A stretch of DNA of 64,000 bases, from contig JBEKGJ010000001.1 in assembly GCA_050012855.1 (NCBI GenBank), positions 124,001 to 188,000 on the forward strand. Direction: 5' to 3'. Both the position numbers and the translations under genes were made by a program. The notes beneath the pieces are model-generated. The model saw only the letters and a program-made list of their open reading frames with translations, was not told the DNA's origin and ran no database searches. Numbering within the stretch: position 1 is the stretch's first letter; each line of letters opens with the position of its first letter. The stretch comes from JAJXZJ01 sp050012855. GTDB taxonomy: Bacteria; Verrucomicrobiota; Verrucomicrobiia; Limisphaerales; J093. Shown in pieces: positions 25,333-33,169 of the stretch.

Positions 25333-26078
25333 TCGGCTCACGACCAATCCATGATTCGGGTGCCGACACGCAGGCGGCGTTGCCGGGAATGGTTCCGGGC
25401 GAGCCTTGGTGGCTGATTGACTCCGGCGTCCAGCCGGCCGCGTGGAACATGGCGTTTGACGAGGCGTTGCTGGAAGCCGCGCCGCGCCTGGGCCGGCCGG
25501 TCCTCCGCTTCTATGGCTGGACCGAACCGGCGGCGACATTTGGCTATTCCCAGCACCACCGGGAGATCGAGCAACTCACGCCGTTGCGGCCGCTGGTCCG
25601 GCGGCCGACCGGCGGCGGCCTGGTTCCGCACGACTGCGACTGGACGTACACGCTGGTGTTTCCGCCGGGCCATCCCTGGTTCGGCCTGCGCGCCCGGGCC
25701 AGCTACAAACGCGTTCACGACTGGCTGTGTCGCGCGTTCACGCGCCTCGGCCTGCCCACCAAGCTCGCCCCTGCCAGTCTGCCGGGCCACGGCCAATGCT
25801 TCGTCGGCGCGGAGCAATTCGACGTGCTGCTGGCCGGCGCGAAGATCGCCGGCGCCGCGCAACGCCGCACCCGCACCGGTTTGCTCATCCAGGGCTCCGT
25901 GCAGCCGCCCCTCTCCGCCCCGCCCCGCCGCCTTTGGCAGCAGGCCGTAGGTGACATCGCCAGCGAGGACTGGGACGTGACGTGGGCCACGCTCACGCCG
26001 GACGCCGCTTTGATCGACCGCGCCGCCACGCTGACGCGGGAAAAGTACGCGCTGCCGGCGCACAATCACAGTCGCTAA
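25329..26078 (+). CDS. Lipoate--protein ligase A family protein
   Basis: Member of the biotin/lipoate ligase fold (LplA/LipM/LipB-type cofactor transferases). The start at 25329 overlaps the nth stop (ATGA), giving 249 residues. Conserved blocks: PAAWNMAFDEALLE at the N-terminus, RRPTGGGLVPHDCDWTYTL (lipoyl-AMP binding) and the lysine motif AGAKIAGAAQRRTRTGLLIQGSV. There is no C-terminal accessory domain of the E. coli LplA type. Whether it is a lipoate ligase or an octanoyl transferase cannot be read from the sequence. Genes for its target proteins are not in the window. Confidence 0.85.
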   Translation: MIGSRPIHDSGADTQAALPGMVPGEPWWLIDSGVQPAAWNMAFDEALLEAAPRLGRPVLRFYGWTEPAATFGYSQHHREIEQLTPLRPLVRRPTGGGLVPHDCDWTYTLVFPPGHPWFGLRARASYKRVHDWLCRAFTRLGLPTKLAPASLPGHGQCFVGAEQFDVLLAGAKIAGAAQRRTRTGLLIQGSVQPPLSAPPRRLWQQAVGDIASEDWDVTWATLTPDAALIDRAATLTREKYALPAHNHSR

Positions 26079-26100
26079 ACCCACCGCGGCAACCGCGCCC

Positions 26101-26760
26101 TCACACCGTCGGCCCCTGATTCTGGATAATCACGACGCCGGCGGAAGTTCCCAGACGGGTTGCTCCTGCCTCGATCATCGCCATCGCTGTGGCACGATCG
26201 CGGATGCCGCCCGCGGCTTTCACGCCGAATTTTGGGCCGACCATCTGGCGCAGCAACCGCACGTCCTCGACGGTGGCGCCTCCCGGACGAAACCCCGTCG
26301 AGGTTTTCACAAAGCAGGCGCCCGATTCCACCACGAGCCCGCAGGCCAGGCGTTTCTCCTCGTCCGTGAGCAGGCACGTCTCGATGATCACCTTGACCGG
26401 CAAACCTTGGGCGGCCTCGACCACATCGCGCAATTCCCGCAGGACGAACTTCGTGTCGCCGTCCTTGAGCCGGCCAAGGTTGAGCACGACATCCAGCTCC
26501 TGCGCGCCGGCATCCACCGCGGCTTCGACCTCAAAGCGCTTGGCGTCCGCCTCCATGGCGCCGAGCGGGAAACCGGCCACGGCGGCCACCTTGACCTCGC
26601 TGTCTTCAAGGCAGTGTCGCGCCAGCTCGATGCGCGAGCCATTGACGCACACGGCATGGAACCGGTGGTCCCGCGCCTCGGCACACAGACGCTGGATGTC
26701 CGCCGCGGTGGCATCGGCCCGGAGCAGCGTGTGATCAATGTAAGCGGCGAGTTCGATCAT
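26101..26760 (-). CDS. deoC: Deoxyribose-phosphate aldolase
   Basis: Class I aldolase cleaving 2-deoxyribose 5-phosphate to acetaldehyde and glyceraldehyde 3-phosphate. Blocks: YIDHTLLRADAT at the start, AVCVNGSRIE, AVAGFPLG, the Schiff-base lysine in ACFVKTSTGF and KAAGGIRD, then RLGTSAG. 219 residues, typical for the short bacterial form. It converges with the lipoate-ligase-like gene across 22 bases. Confidence 0.96.
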   Translation of the reverse strand: MIELAAYIDHTLLRADATAADIQRLCAEARDHRFHAVCVNGSRIELARHCLEDSEVKVAAVAGFPLGAMEADAKRFEVEAAVDAGAQELDVVLNLGRLKDGDTKFVLRELRDVVEAAQGLPVKVIIETCLLTDEEKRLACGLVVESGACFVKTSTGFRPGGATVEDVRLLRQMVGPKFGVKAAGGIRDRATAMAMIEAGATRLGTSAGVVIIQNQGPTV

Positions 26761-26874
26761 GGCCGCGAGCCTCGGCGAGGCGGTCGTTTAATTCAAGCGC
26801 AACCCCGCCCGCCACGCAGTCCGAAACCCGCTGGACGCCGTGAGTGCTCCGATTTATGGTGCGGCCGAGCGGGG

Positions 26875-27387
26875 ATGTCCCGGCTGCACGATATGTTAAC
26901 GGACTGCTGCCATTGGGCCTTCCGGGCCGCACTGATCGCGGCTTTGTTCGCGGTGGCGGCGCTGGGTTTGCGTGGCCAGACCGCCACGAACCCGCCACCG
27001 GCAACCGGGCTGTTCCAACCCTCGGCCCTGCCCTCCCTCGGCCTCGCTCCCCCCGACAATCCGCCGCCGGCCGCGCCGGCACCTGTGGCCACCACCAACC
27101 GCACCGAAATCCTGACCACGGTGACGCGCGACGCCGATGCCGGCCGTTGGGGCGAGTTCTCGCCTTACCAACAAAAGCAAATCGCCTGGGCGATGAAAGA
27201 TTGGGATCCCTATCCTGCCGACAAGGCCGACCGCAACCTGGGCCAGCAGATCTTGGGAACGCTGTTCCCGGACCCGTCCAATGTTCACATTGGACATCTC
27301 CAGATCGGCGGCGGCGTGGTTACCACGGTCCGGGAGAAGAACCCGTTCGGCCTCCTGAACATGGAGGTGTTCCACGTTTCCTATTAG
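26875..27387 (+). CDS. Small secreted protein, unknown function
   Basis: A 170-residue protein with a signal peptide (FRAALIAALFAVAALGLRGQ, cleavage likely near residue 36), a proline-rich linker and a compact C-terminal part of about 95 residues starting TEILTTVTRDADAGRWGEFSPYQ. It contains no cysteine in the mature part, no known motif, and ends NPFGLLNMEVFHVSY. ATG at 26893 is a possible alternative start. It stands alone on the plus strand between deoC and apbE. I do not recognise the family. Confidence 0.6.
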   Translation: MSRLHDMLTDCCHWAFRAALIAALFAVAALGLRGQTATNPPPATGLFQPSALPSLGLAPPDNPPPAAPAPVATTNRTEILTTVTRDADAGRWGEFSPYQQKQIAWAMKDWDPYPADKADRNLGQQILGTLFPDPSNVHIGHLQIGGGVVTTVREKNPFGLLNMEVFHVSY

Positions 27388-27426
27388 GCCAACCGCGAAA
27401 CCACGACCCGCCGAAGGACCCCGGTT

Positions 27427-28401
27427 TTAGAGCCCGCGCTTTATCAGCCGGAACTCCCCGGCAACTTCGGCCGGTGCCATTACCAACGCGCGAACACCGG
27501 GCCGGAATCGGGCGAGAAGCTCCAAGCCATCCACACCGAGCGTGAGCAACGCCGTGGACAAGGCGTCGCTCTCGGCCGCCGACGTCAGGACCACCGCGGC
27601 CAGCCAGGCTCGCTGAACCGGCTCGCCAAGGCGCGGGTCCAGCACATGCCCGTAGGTGCGTCCCGCCGCAGTGAAGAACCGGCCCCAGATGGCCGACACG
27701 CCCAGTGATTCATTCCCCAGCGGAATCTCCGCCAGCAGCAAATCTCGTCCGCTCGCCGTCGCGGTCCGCTCCGGGCGCGGGTCGGGAATGGCGGCCTTCC
27801 ACCGGGGCGTGTCCGGCGGCCGGCCAAGGGCAAAGCAACTGCTGGTGCCGCCATGCATGAACGCGGACGTGACACCGGCTTCGACCAGGATCTCCGCGGC
27901 GCAGTCCACGGCATAACCCTTGCCGATGGCGCCCAGGTCGAGCGCCATGCCTTCCCGCGCAAACCGGACCGTAAAGTTCCTCGGGTCGAGCTCGACCCGG
28001 TTCATGCCGACGCAGGTCTGGGCCTCGGCGAGCGCCTGCGCGTCCGGCCGGCGACCAGCCGCGCCGCCCATGAACCCCCACGCGCGCACCAGCGGCAGCA
28101 CCGTCGGATCGAAGGCCCCGCCGGTTTCGCGCCACAGTTGTTGGACCTGCAGGAGCAGACGGAAAATCGGCGGGGAAACACGGACCGGTTCGCGGGCAGC
28201 GTGACGGTTCACGCGGCGGATTTCGCTCGTGGGCCGGTAGAGGCTGAGCTGGCCTTCGAGCCGCTCGACCTCATCCAACGCCGCTTCGCCGGCGGCGCGC
28301 AAGGCCGTGGCGTTTTCCCCGTGGAGGAGGATCTCGAACCGCGTCGCCATCGCGGCGCGGGCGGTCATCACGGTTTCCATGCGCAGCGTGCCGAAAAGCA
28401 A
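27427..28401 (-). CDS. apbE: ApbE-family FAD:protein FMN transferase (paralogue 1)
   Basis: ApbE proteins attach FMN from FAD to Thr/Ser of extracytoplasmic proteins. Family blocks: FEILLHGENATALRAA near the start, EIRRVNRHA, GGAFDPTV, GMALDLGAIGKGYAVD, YGHVLDPRLGEPV and ESDALSTALLTLG. 324 residues. No clear lipobox or signal peptide is present; the first 20 residues are only mildly hydrophobic, so export is uncertain. It lies downstream of a Tat-exported oxidoreductase gene (57 bases). No protein with a flavinylation motif is encoded next to it. A second paralogue is at 33132-34139. Confidence 0.88.
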   Translation of the reverse strand: MLFGTLRMETVMTARAAMATRFEILLHGENATALRAAGEAALDEVERLEGQLSLYRPTSEIRRVNRHAAREPVRVSPPIFRLLLQVQQLWRETGGAFDPTVLPLVRAWGFMGGAAGRRPDAQALAEAQTCVGMNRVELDPRNFTVRFAREGMALDLGAIGKGYAVDCAAEILVEAGVTSAFMHGGTSSCFALGRPPDTPRWKAAIPDPRPERTATASGRDLLLAEIPLGNESLGVSAIWGRFFTAAGRTYGHVLDPRLGEPVQRAWLAAVVLTSAAESDALSTALLTLGVDGLELLARFRPGVRALVMAPAEVAGEFRLIKRGL

Positions 28402-28458
28402 TCGGGGTTCCGCCGGCCTGGCCCACGGAACCCCGACGCAAGTCGTCGTTAATCCAGC

Positions 28459-29844
28459 TCAGGACAGCGGCAGCGTACCGTAAGTGATCGGCTCGACCTT
28501 CTGGCCGGCGCCGTTTTTGAGTTCCTTGCTCGCGTCGTCGAAATGGCACTGGATGCCCAGCCGCTCGGACATTTCGCCGAGCGAGATGATGGTCTGGGTG
28601 CGGATGGCCAGTTCGATGTTCGCGTTCGGCTGCTTGTTTTCGCGGATGCAGGCAAGCCAGTTGCTCTCATGAGTCCCGATGTCCTCAACCGGCAGCAGGT
28701 TCTGGTAATCCTCCGGGTCAAGTTCCTCGCTGAACGGCCGCTCGGGCTTCAACTCGACGCGCGGCGTGGAGGCGCCGACGTGAAGCGTCGCCTTGCTGCC
28801 ACGGATGACATCCTCCAAACCCTGCTCGTTCACAGAGCTCGAAACCATGATGAGGCTGTAGCCGCTCGGGAATTCGGTGATCAGCGAGATGCACTCGGGA
28901 CTGTCGCGCTCGGGCGTGCCCGGCGTGTTCTTGTCGCTGTGGATGGCGTGCGTGCCGAGAGCGACGACGCGACGCGGGAACTCGGGGTTGCCGGTGGCCA
29001 GCAGGTGCGGGTGCAGCCGGTGCGGGAAGAGGTCGCCCAGCAGGCCGGCGCAGAACGGATAATACTTGCGCCAGCGGAAGTAGTAATCGGCGGTGAACGG
29101 GATCCGCTTCTTGACGTTCGGTCCCTGCCAGGTTTCCCAATTGATGCTGTCAGCCTTGAGATCCTCGTCAATCTTGTAATTCCATTCTCCGGTCGGGGTG
29201 TTGCGCATGTAGGAACCCTGCCCCAGGACCAACTGGCCGATCTTGCCGGCCTTCACGAGCTCGGCGCACTTCTGCCACTTGGCATCCGAACAACCCTGCG
29301 AGCCGACCTGGAAAACCTTGCCGGTGCTCTTGACGGTGTCCCAAACCTGCCAGGCCTCGGGCAGATAGCGGGACATCGGCTTCTCGACGTAGATGTGCTT
29401 GCCGGCCTTCATCGTGTCGATTGAAACCTGGGCATGCCAGACGTCATGCGTGGCGCAGATGACGGCATCAATGTCTTTTTGCTCGAGCAACTTGCGGTAG
29501 TCGTCATAGAGCTTGACGTCGGCGTTGCCGATCACCGCCTTGGCCGCCTCGCGGCGTTTCGCCCAGAGATCGCAGACCGCCACCAGCGCGGCGTTGTTCT
29601 TGTCGGCGCCGTCCTTCATCTTGTTGACGTGCAGCGTGCCCTGCGGGCCGACGCCGACAAAGCCGACGAGGATGCGGTCGTTGGCCCCGATGGTGCGACC
29701 GGTGGAGGGGGCGGTGTTCTGGCCGTAAACGGGGGTTTTGAAGACGTTGACCGCGGCCACGGCGGCGGCGGCGGTGGCCGCCTTCTTGATAAAACCCCGG
29801 CGCGTCTCCACGCCGGCCTGGGATGGAACGGAATTCTGTTGCAT
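28459..29844 (-). CDS. Gfo/Idh/MocA family oxidoreductase with Tat signal
   Basis: NAD(P)-dependent oxidoreductase of the glucose-fructose/inositol dehydrogenase family, predicted to be exported folded by Tat: ETRRGFIKKAATAAAAVAAVNVF has the twin arginines at residues 15-16. The Rossmann domain follows (ILVGFVGVGPQGTLHVNKMK), with VICATHDVWHAQVSIDTMKAGKHIYVEKPM carrying the conserved EKP lysine. The C-terminal domain has WRKYYPFCAGLLGDLFPHRL. Verrucomicrobia and Planctomycetes have many such genes for sugar processing; the substrate here is unknown. 461 residues. Confidence 0.88.
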   Translation of the reverse strand: MQQNSVPSQAGVETRRGFIKKAATAAAAVAAVNVFKTPVYGQNTAPSTGRTIGANDRILVGFVGVGPQGTLHVNKMKDGADKNNAALVAVCDLWAKRREAAKAVIGNADVKLYDDYRKLLEQKDIDAVICATHDVWHAQVSIDTMKAGKHIYVEKPMSRYLPEAWQVWDTVKSTGKVFQVGSQGCSDAKWQKCAELVKAGKIGQLVLGQGSYMRNTPTGEWNYKIDEDLKADSINWETWQGPNVKKRIPFTADYYFRWRKYYPFCAGLLGDLFPHRLHPHLLATGNPEFPRRVVALGTHAIHSDKNTPGTPERDSPECISLITEFPSGYSLIMVSSSVNEQGLEDVIRGSKATLHVGASTPRVELKPERPFSEELDPEDYQNLLPVEDIGTHESNWLACIRENKQPNANIELAIRTQTIISLGEMSERLGIQCHFDDASKELKNGAGQKVEPITYGTLPLS

Positions 29845-30049
29845 ATTAGTCAGTCAGCCAAAAAGGCAATCATTGCTTCGATGCAGCTTAGGGTAATTCT
29901 CTTTACCGTCAACCGGAAAGCCCGCCCAAAAACGGGCCGCGCAAGGGGTTTCCGGGCTCGCCCGCCAGGAAGCAGCCTCATTCAACCGCTCGCCGCCACT
30001 CGCGGACTGGACCACCTGGCGTCGCCATCGCCGCCCCGCAGCGGCGGCT

Positions 30050-30529
30050 TCAAGGCGTCACCGCGAGCTTCTCCTCGTTGTGCTCCCGGCTCATCAACAC
30101 GCCCTGCTCCTTGTACGGCTTGAGCATGAAATGCGTCGCCGTCGAGAGCACCCCCGAGATCGTGGCCAGCTTCTCCGCGACAAACCGCGCCACCTCGCGC
30201 AGGTCCGCGCCCTCCACCTGCACGAGCAAATCGTAGCCGCCCGACATCAGGAAGCACGATCGCACCTCGCTGAACTTCGCAATCCGCCCGGCGACGCGGT
30301 CAAAGCCGCCCTCGCGCTCGGGTGTGATCTTCACTTCGATGATCGCCCGCACGTTCTGCAGCCCGAGCCGCTCCTCGTCGAGGATCGTGCGGTACCCCAG
30401 AATCACCTGATCGGCCTCGTAGGCGCGAATTTTTGCCGCCACCTCGGCGGCGGGGAGGTCGAGCATCGCGGCGAGCTGGGCCGGTTGGAGGGACGCGTTT
30501 TCGCGGAGCAGTTTAAGCAACGAATCCAT
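30050..30529 (-). CDS. Lrp/AsnC family transcriptional regulator
   Basis: A 159-residue regulator with an N-terminal winged helix-turn-helix (about residues 1-60, LLKLLRENASLQPAQLAAML) and a C-terminal RAM ligand-binding domain (RAIIEVKITPEREGGFDRVAGRI, then RSCFLMSGGYDLLVQVEG, whose SGGYDL is the family's effector-site block). Such proteins usually sense amino acids. The gene is isolated, with 205 bases before it and 140 after it that hold no gene, so targets cannot be guessed. Confidence 0.88.
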   Translation of the reverse strand: MDSLLKLLRENASLQPAQLAAMLDLPAAEVAAKIRAYEADQVILGYRTILDEERLGLQNVRAIIEVKITPEREGGFDRVAGRIAKFSEVRSCFLMSGGYDLLVQVEGADLREVARFVAEKLATISGVLSTATHFMLKPYKEQGVLMSREHNEEKLAVTP

Positions 30530-30669
30530 CTGGCGTTCTTAACCCGAACCCGTCCCGCCGCAAAGCAGAAAAACAAAACGCCCGGCCGGAGTACCCACGC
30601 GACGGCGGCAACGCAGCGTCGGTGACAATCTCAACTCGCGTCGTCGCGCGAGGCGCTCGCGTCGCCCCA

Positions 30670-31086
30670 TCACCGGCCGAGGCGGTGGCGATTCCGGCTG
30701 AGCCAGCGATAACTGAGTTCGGCCAGCGACAGGGCGCCGGGCAGCCACAACAGCAACCCGAGTGGCGCCACTACAGGCAGACGCAGGGCGACAAACCGGA
30801 GGCACGCCGCGCCGCGGAAAATCCGACCGTCGGCGGCGACACAGTGAATCGCCTCGGGCAAAGCTTCGCGGCTCAGCGCCGGCGCGAGCGCGCCCACCGC
30901 CTCGTCCTGCAGCGGCAGCAACGCGAATCGCCGGCCCCAATCGAACCGTCGCACGCATCGCATCTGACCACGACAGAACGGGCAGTCGCCGTCGTAAAGC
31001 AGCGTGTGACGGGTGGCGCGCATGAACGTCGGCACCCACGGTAACGCAGTTCGGGCGCGCGGCAACTGCCCGCCCACCGATGACAC
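30670..31086 (-). CDS. DCC-family thiol-disulfide oxidoreductase (DUF393)
   Basis: Short protein with the family's defining LLYDGDCPFCRGQM, a thioredoxin-like CxxC preceded by the Asp-Gly-Asp pattern, followed by the FALLPLQDE and AADGRIFRGAACLRFV blocks. One hydrophobic stretch (VVAPLGLLLWLPGALSLAEL) lies near the C-terminus. The start at 31086 is seven bases after the upstream stop; an ATG at 31023 begins right before the domain and is an equally good start. It ends the envelope redox gene set described for 30.7-35.4 kb, so a thiol role in that system is plausible but unproven. Confidence 0.8.
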   Translation of the reverse strand: MSSVGGQLPRARTALPWVPTFMRATRHTLLYDGDCPFCRGQMRCVRRFDWGRRFALLPLQDEAVGALAPALSREALPEAIHCVAADGRIFRGAACLRFVALRLPVVAPLGLLLWLPGALSLAELSYRWLSRNRHRLGR

Positions 31087-31092
31087 CGCGAT

Positions 31093-32076
31093 TTAGTTCG
31101 CGGGGATCACCGCCCGGAACATCCGCTGCGGCGCGTTGGTCAGGTCTTGCGAAAGCACGTTCGAACTGGCCGTGAACGACGGCGGGAGGTTTGTCCAAAG
31201 CGTCCAATTGTTCGTTGCCAGGGTGTCGTTGAACTGCACCTGGTAGCCGTAACCGGCCAGCGCGTTGAAGGACAGCAGGAACAAGGTGCCGTTGGCGGCG
31301 GCGCTCAGGACCGGAGCCACACTCACGTCCGGCGGAGCGACCACCAGCAGTTGGGCGTTGCTGCTCACCACGCTCTGGACGGCATTGCTCACCATCACCG
31401 AGTAGAGCGCGGAAGCGGCCGTGGTCACATTGGTCAGGATTAGCGCGGCGCGACTGGGAGCGGTGAGCACGGTCGCGTTCGAGCGCCAGTAATAGGTCAG
31501 GCTGTCGCCGGCGGCCCCCACCGTGAAGGTCACGTTCGTTCCCGCCGGCACAATCTGGCTCGCCGGCTGGCTCGTGATGACCGGAGGCGCCAGGTTTCCC
31601 GCGATCGCGATCGTGATGTCCTTGTGAACGATAATGGGCGAAAGCGTGTTGCCCGCCGTCAACTGGACCGGATATACGCCGCCGGCGGTGGGCTTGCCGG
31701 TGATGTAGCCGTTGCCGCCGACATTCGTGTTGATGGTCAACCCGGGTGGCAAAGGCGCCGCGTTCCAAAAGTTCTGGGCCGAGCTCTGGCCGGGATTGGT
31801 GACGATGATGCGATAACTGAAACTCTGACTCACCGTGCCGGCGGCATTGGTGCTGACCGGCCCGGTGGGACTGGTGTTGGCCACGCCGGCGATGGCGGCC
31901 GACGCACCGGAGACCGTATGGTAGGAGCCGAGCAAGGCCACGGCGCAGGCCAGCCAGCGGAGGACGATGGCGAACCCGGCCGGGTTCGCGGTGGGCGCGA
32001 TGGCCAGAATCCGGCTCACAGGCGCGAGTTGGAGGCCGACGGCCAGGACCAAGGCAGGGGCGTTTTGCAGTTTCAT
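31093..32076 (-). CDS. Secreted or membrane-tethered Ig-like protein
   Basis: A 327-residue protein with two N-terminal hydrophobic segments (residues about 7-27 and 34-51), then SYHTVSGASA, a possible ApbE-type flavinylation site (H53 to S59). Two beta-sandwich-like domains follow: a putative-Ig domain (about 75-160, APLPPGLTINTN and YITGKPTAGGVYPVQL) and an Ig-like domain (about 165-250, PPVITSQPASQIVPAGTNVTFTVGA). The C-terminus MFRAVIPAN is of the FYRA/MFRA type seen at the ends of many verrucomicrobial exported proteins. It lies downstream of the DUF3570/ApbE/TlpA/DUF4266 genes on the same strand. Confidence 0.75.
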   Translation of the reverse strand: MKLQNAPALVLAVGLQLAPVSRILAIAPTANPAGFAIVLRWLACAVALLGSYHTVSGASAAIAGVANTSPTGPVSTNAAGTVSQSFSYRIIVTNPGQSSAQNFWNAAPLPPGLTINTNVGGNGYITGKPTAGGVYPVQLTAGNTLSPIIVHKDITIAIAGNLAPPVITSQPASQIVPAGTNVTFTVGAAGDSLTYYWRSNATVLTAPSRAALILTNVTTAASALYSVMVSNAVQSVVSSNAQLLVVAPPDVSVAPVLSAAANGTLFLLSFNALAGYGYQVQFNDTLATNNWTLWTNLPPSFTASSNVLSQDLTNAPQRMFRAVIPAN

Positions 32077-32128
32077 GGGGAGCTGGAACTCACGGTGTTG
32101 GTTCGTTCAAGGTTGTGGAAATTGTCGC

Positions 32129-32383
32129 TCAAGACCATTTCGCAGGAGACGGCGAAGCGGGAAAAACCGCGGCCCCGGCAGGAGACAAGTCGGTTTCATG
32201 CAAATCCCGCTCGCTCAAAGCGACCAGTGTGGTCGTGGCGGCGTGAAGCCGGTCATGAACTCCCAACGCAAGCAGCGTCAGCAGCAGCCCCAACCGGGTC
32301 AGCCAGCGGTTTGCCCGCCGCATCCGCGAAGTCGAAGGAAAAACGCAGGCGATTGGCGCGGTGTTGCCCCGGTTGAGGTTCAT
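32129..32383 (-). CDS. Possible small membrane or secreted protein
   Basis: An 84-residue frame starting 22 bases after the DUF4266 gene. It contains one hydrophobic segment (WLTRLGLLLTLLALGVHDRLHAA, residues about 27-49) with basic residues in front, like a signal peptide, and a polar C-terminal third (SERDLHETDL). An internal ATG (codon 21) would put the hydrophobic segment right at the N-terminus. No family recognised. It is supported by position in a tight operon and by the hydrophobic segment only; the 329 bases between the flanking genes could instead be non-coding. Confidence 0.35.
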   Translation of the reverse strand: MNLNRGNTAPIACVFPSTSRMRRANRWLTRLGLLLTLLALGVHDRLHAATTTLVALSERDLHETDLSPAGAAVFPASPSPAKWS

Positions 32384-32405
32384 GCCTTGATATGCGCGGC
32401 CATGT

Positions 32406-32627
32406 TCAATTGCAGCCGCAGCCACCGCCGCCCACACCGGCACCGCCGGCGGCCGCCTCCCGCGAGAAATAGATGTGGTCCTGCTGCGCACTGCCCAGCG
32501 GATCGCGGTCGGCAAGCATGGCCGGATCGGCAAGCGTGCTGCGTTGCCACGGTTGCACATGCTGGCAACCCGTGGCGGCCGTCAAGCCAAGGCCGAGTGC
32601 CAGGAGGATCAGCAAACGGGTTTTCAT
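32406..32627 (-). CDS. DUF4266-type small lipoprotein with Gly-Cys tail
   Basis: A 73-residue protein: signal peptide (MKTRLLILLALGLGLTAATGC) ending in a lipobox-like ATGC with the lipidated cysteine at position 21, a short helical stretch (PWQRSTLADPAMLADRDPL), and a C-terminus reading HIYFSREAAAGGAGVGGGGCGCN. The exposed Gly-rich tail with a CGC pair at the very end is the hallmark of the DUF4266 family as I remember it. Two terminal cysteines suggest metal binding or thiol chemistry with the thioredoxin next door. The start overlaps the TlpA-like gene by four bases (ATGA). Confidence 0.8.
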   Translation of the reverse strand: MKTRLLILLALGLGLTAATGCQHVQPWQRSTLADPAMLADRDPLGSAQQDHIYFSREAAAGGAGVGGGGCGCN

Positions 32628-33169
32628 GGGGCGGCCTGCTTGAGGAGGCTCTCGATTTCCTCCGCGTATTTCTTCCTCGTCTCCTCTCCACGGTAACCGC
32701 TGTGGGCGAAGCGAATCTTCCCCTCGCGGTCCAGCAGGAAGGAACTCGGCATCGTCGCCACCCCGGCCTTCTCGACCAGCTTCTGCCCGACGTCCCGGAC
32801 CACCGTGAAGGAGGCATGACCTTTCTTGAGGAAGGCTTCCATCTCGCTCTTCTTTTCGTCCACGCTCACCGCGATGATGACCAATCCCTTGCCACCATAG
32901 CGCTGGTGCAATTCTTCCATGACGGGAAAGGATTGTTTGCATGGCCCGCACCAGGACGCCCAAAAGTCCACCAGGACCACCTTGCCTTTCAGGTCGGACG
33001 GCAGGTTGCCCTCGAGCTTGAAGGCCGCCAGGTCCGGGAACGGATCGCCCTGTTTCAAACCAGCGGCCGTGAGGCGCACGGTCAGGCCGGCCAGGAGGGC
33101 GAGGCCGAGAGCCAAGGCGGTCCAGCGATGCTTAGGAAGTGCGGTAGGCATAGAATCTCTTCGTCTCAT
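32624..33169 (-). CDS. TlpA-like periplasmic thioredoxin
   Basis: Thioredoxin-fold protein with one N-terminal hydrophobic segment (WTALALGLALLAGLTVRLTAA) acting as signal peptide or anchor, then the AhpC-TSA/TlpA domain: GDPFPDLAAFKLEG, VVLVDFWASWCGPCKQSFPVM with the CxxC active site, and GVATMPSSFLLDREGKI with the cis-proline. 181 residues. The start at 33169 overlaps apbE by 38 bases; ATG at 33151 (20-base overlap) is an alternative. It probably reduces disulfides of neighbouring envelope proteins, such as the CGC tail of the DUF4266 product; that is inference. Confidence 0.88.
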   Translation of the reverse strand: MRRRDSMPTALPKHRWTALALGLALLAGLTVRLTAAGLKQGDPFPDLAAFKLEGNLPSDLKGKVVLVDFWASWCGPCKQSFPVMEELHQRYGGKGLVIIAVSVDEKKSEMEAFLKKGHASFTVVRDVGQKLVEKAGVATMPSSFLLDREGKIRFAHSGYRGEETRKKYAEEIESLLKQAAP

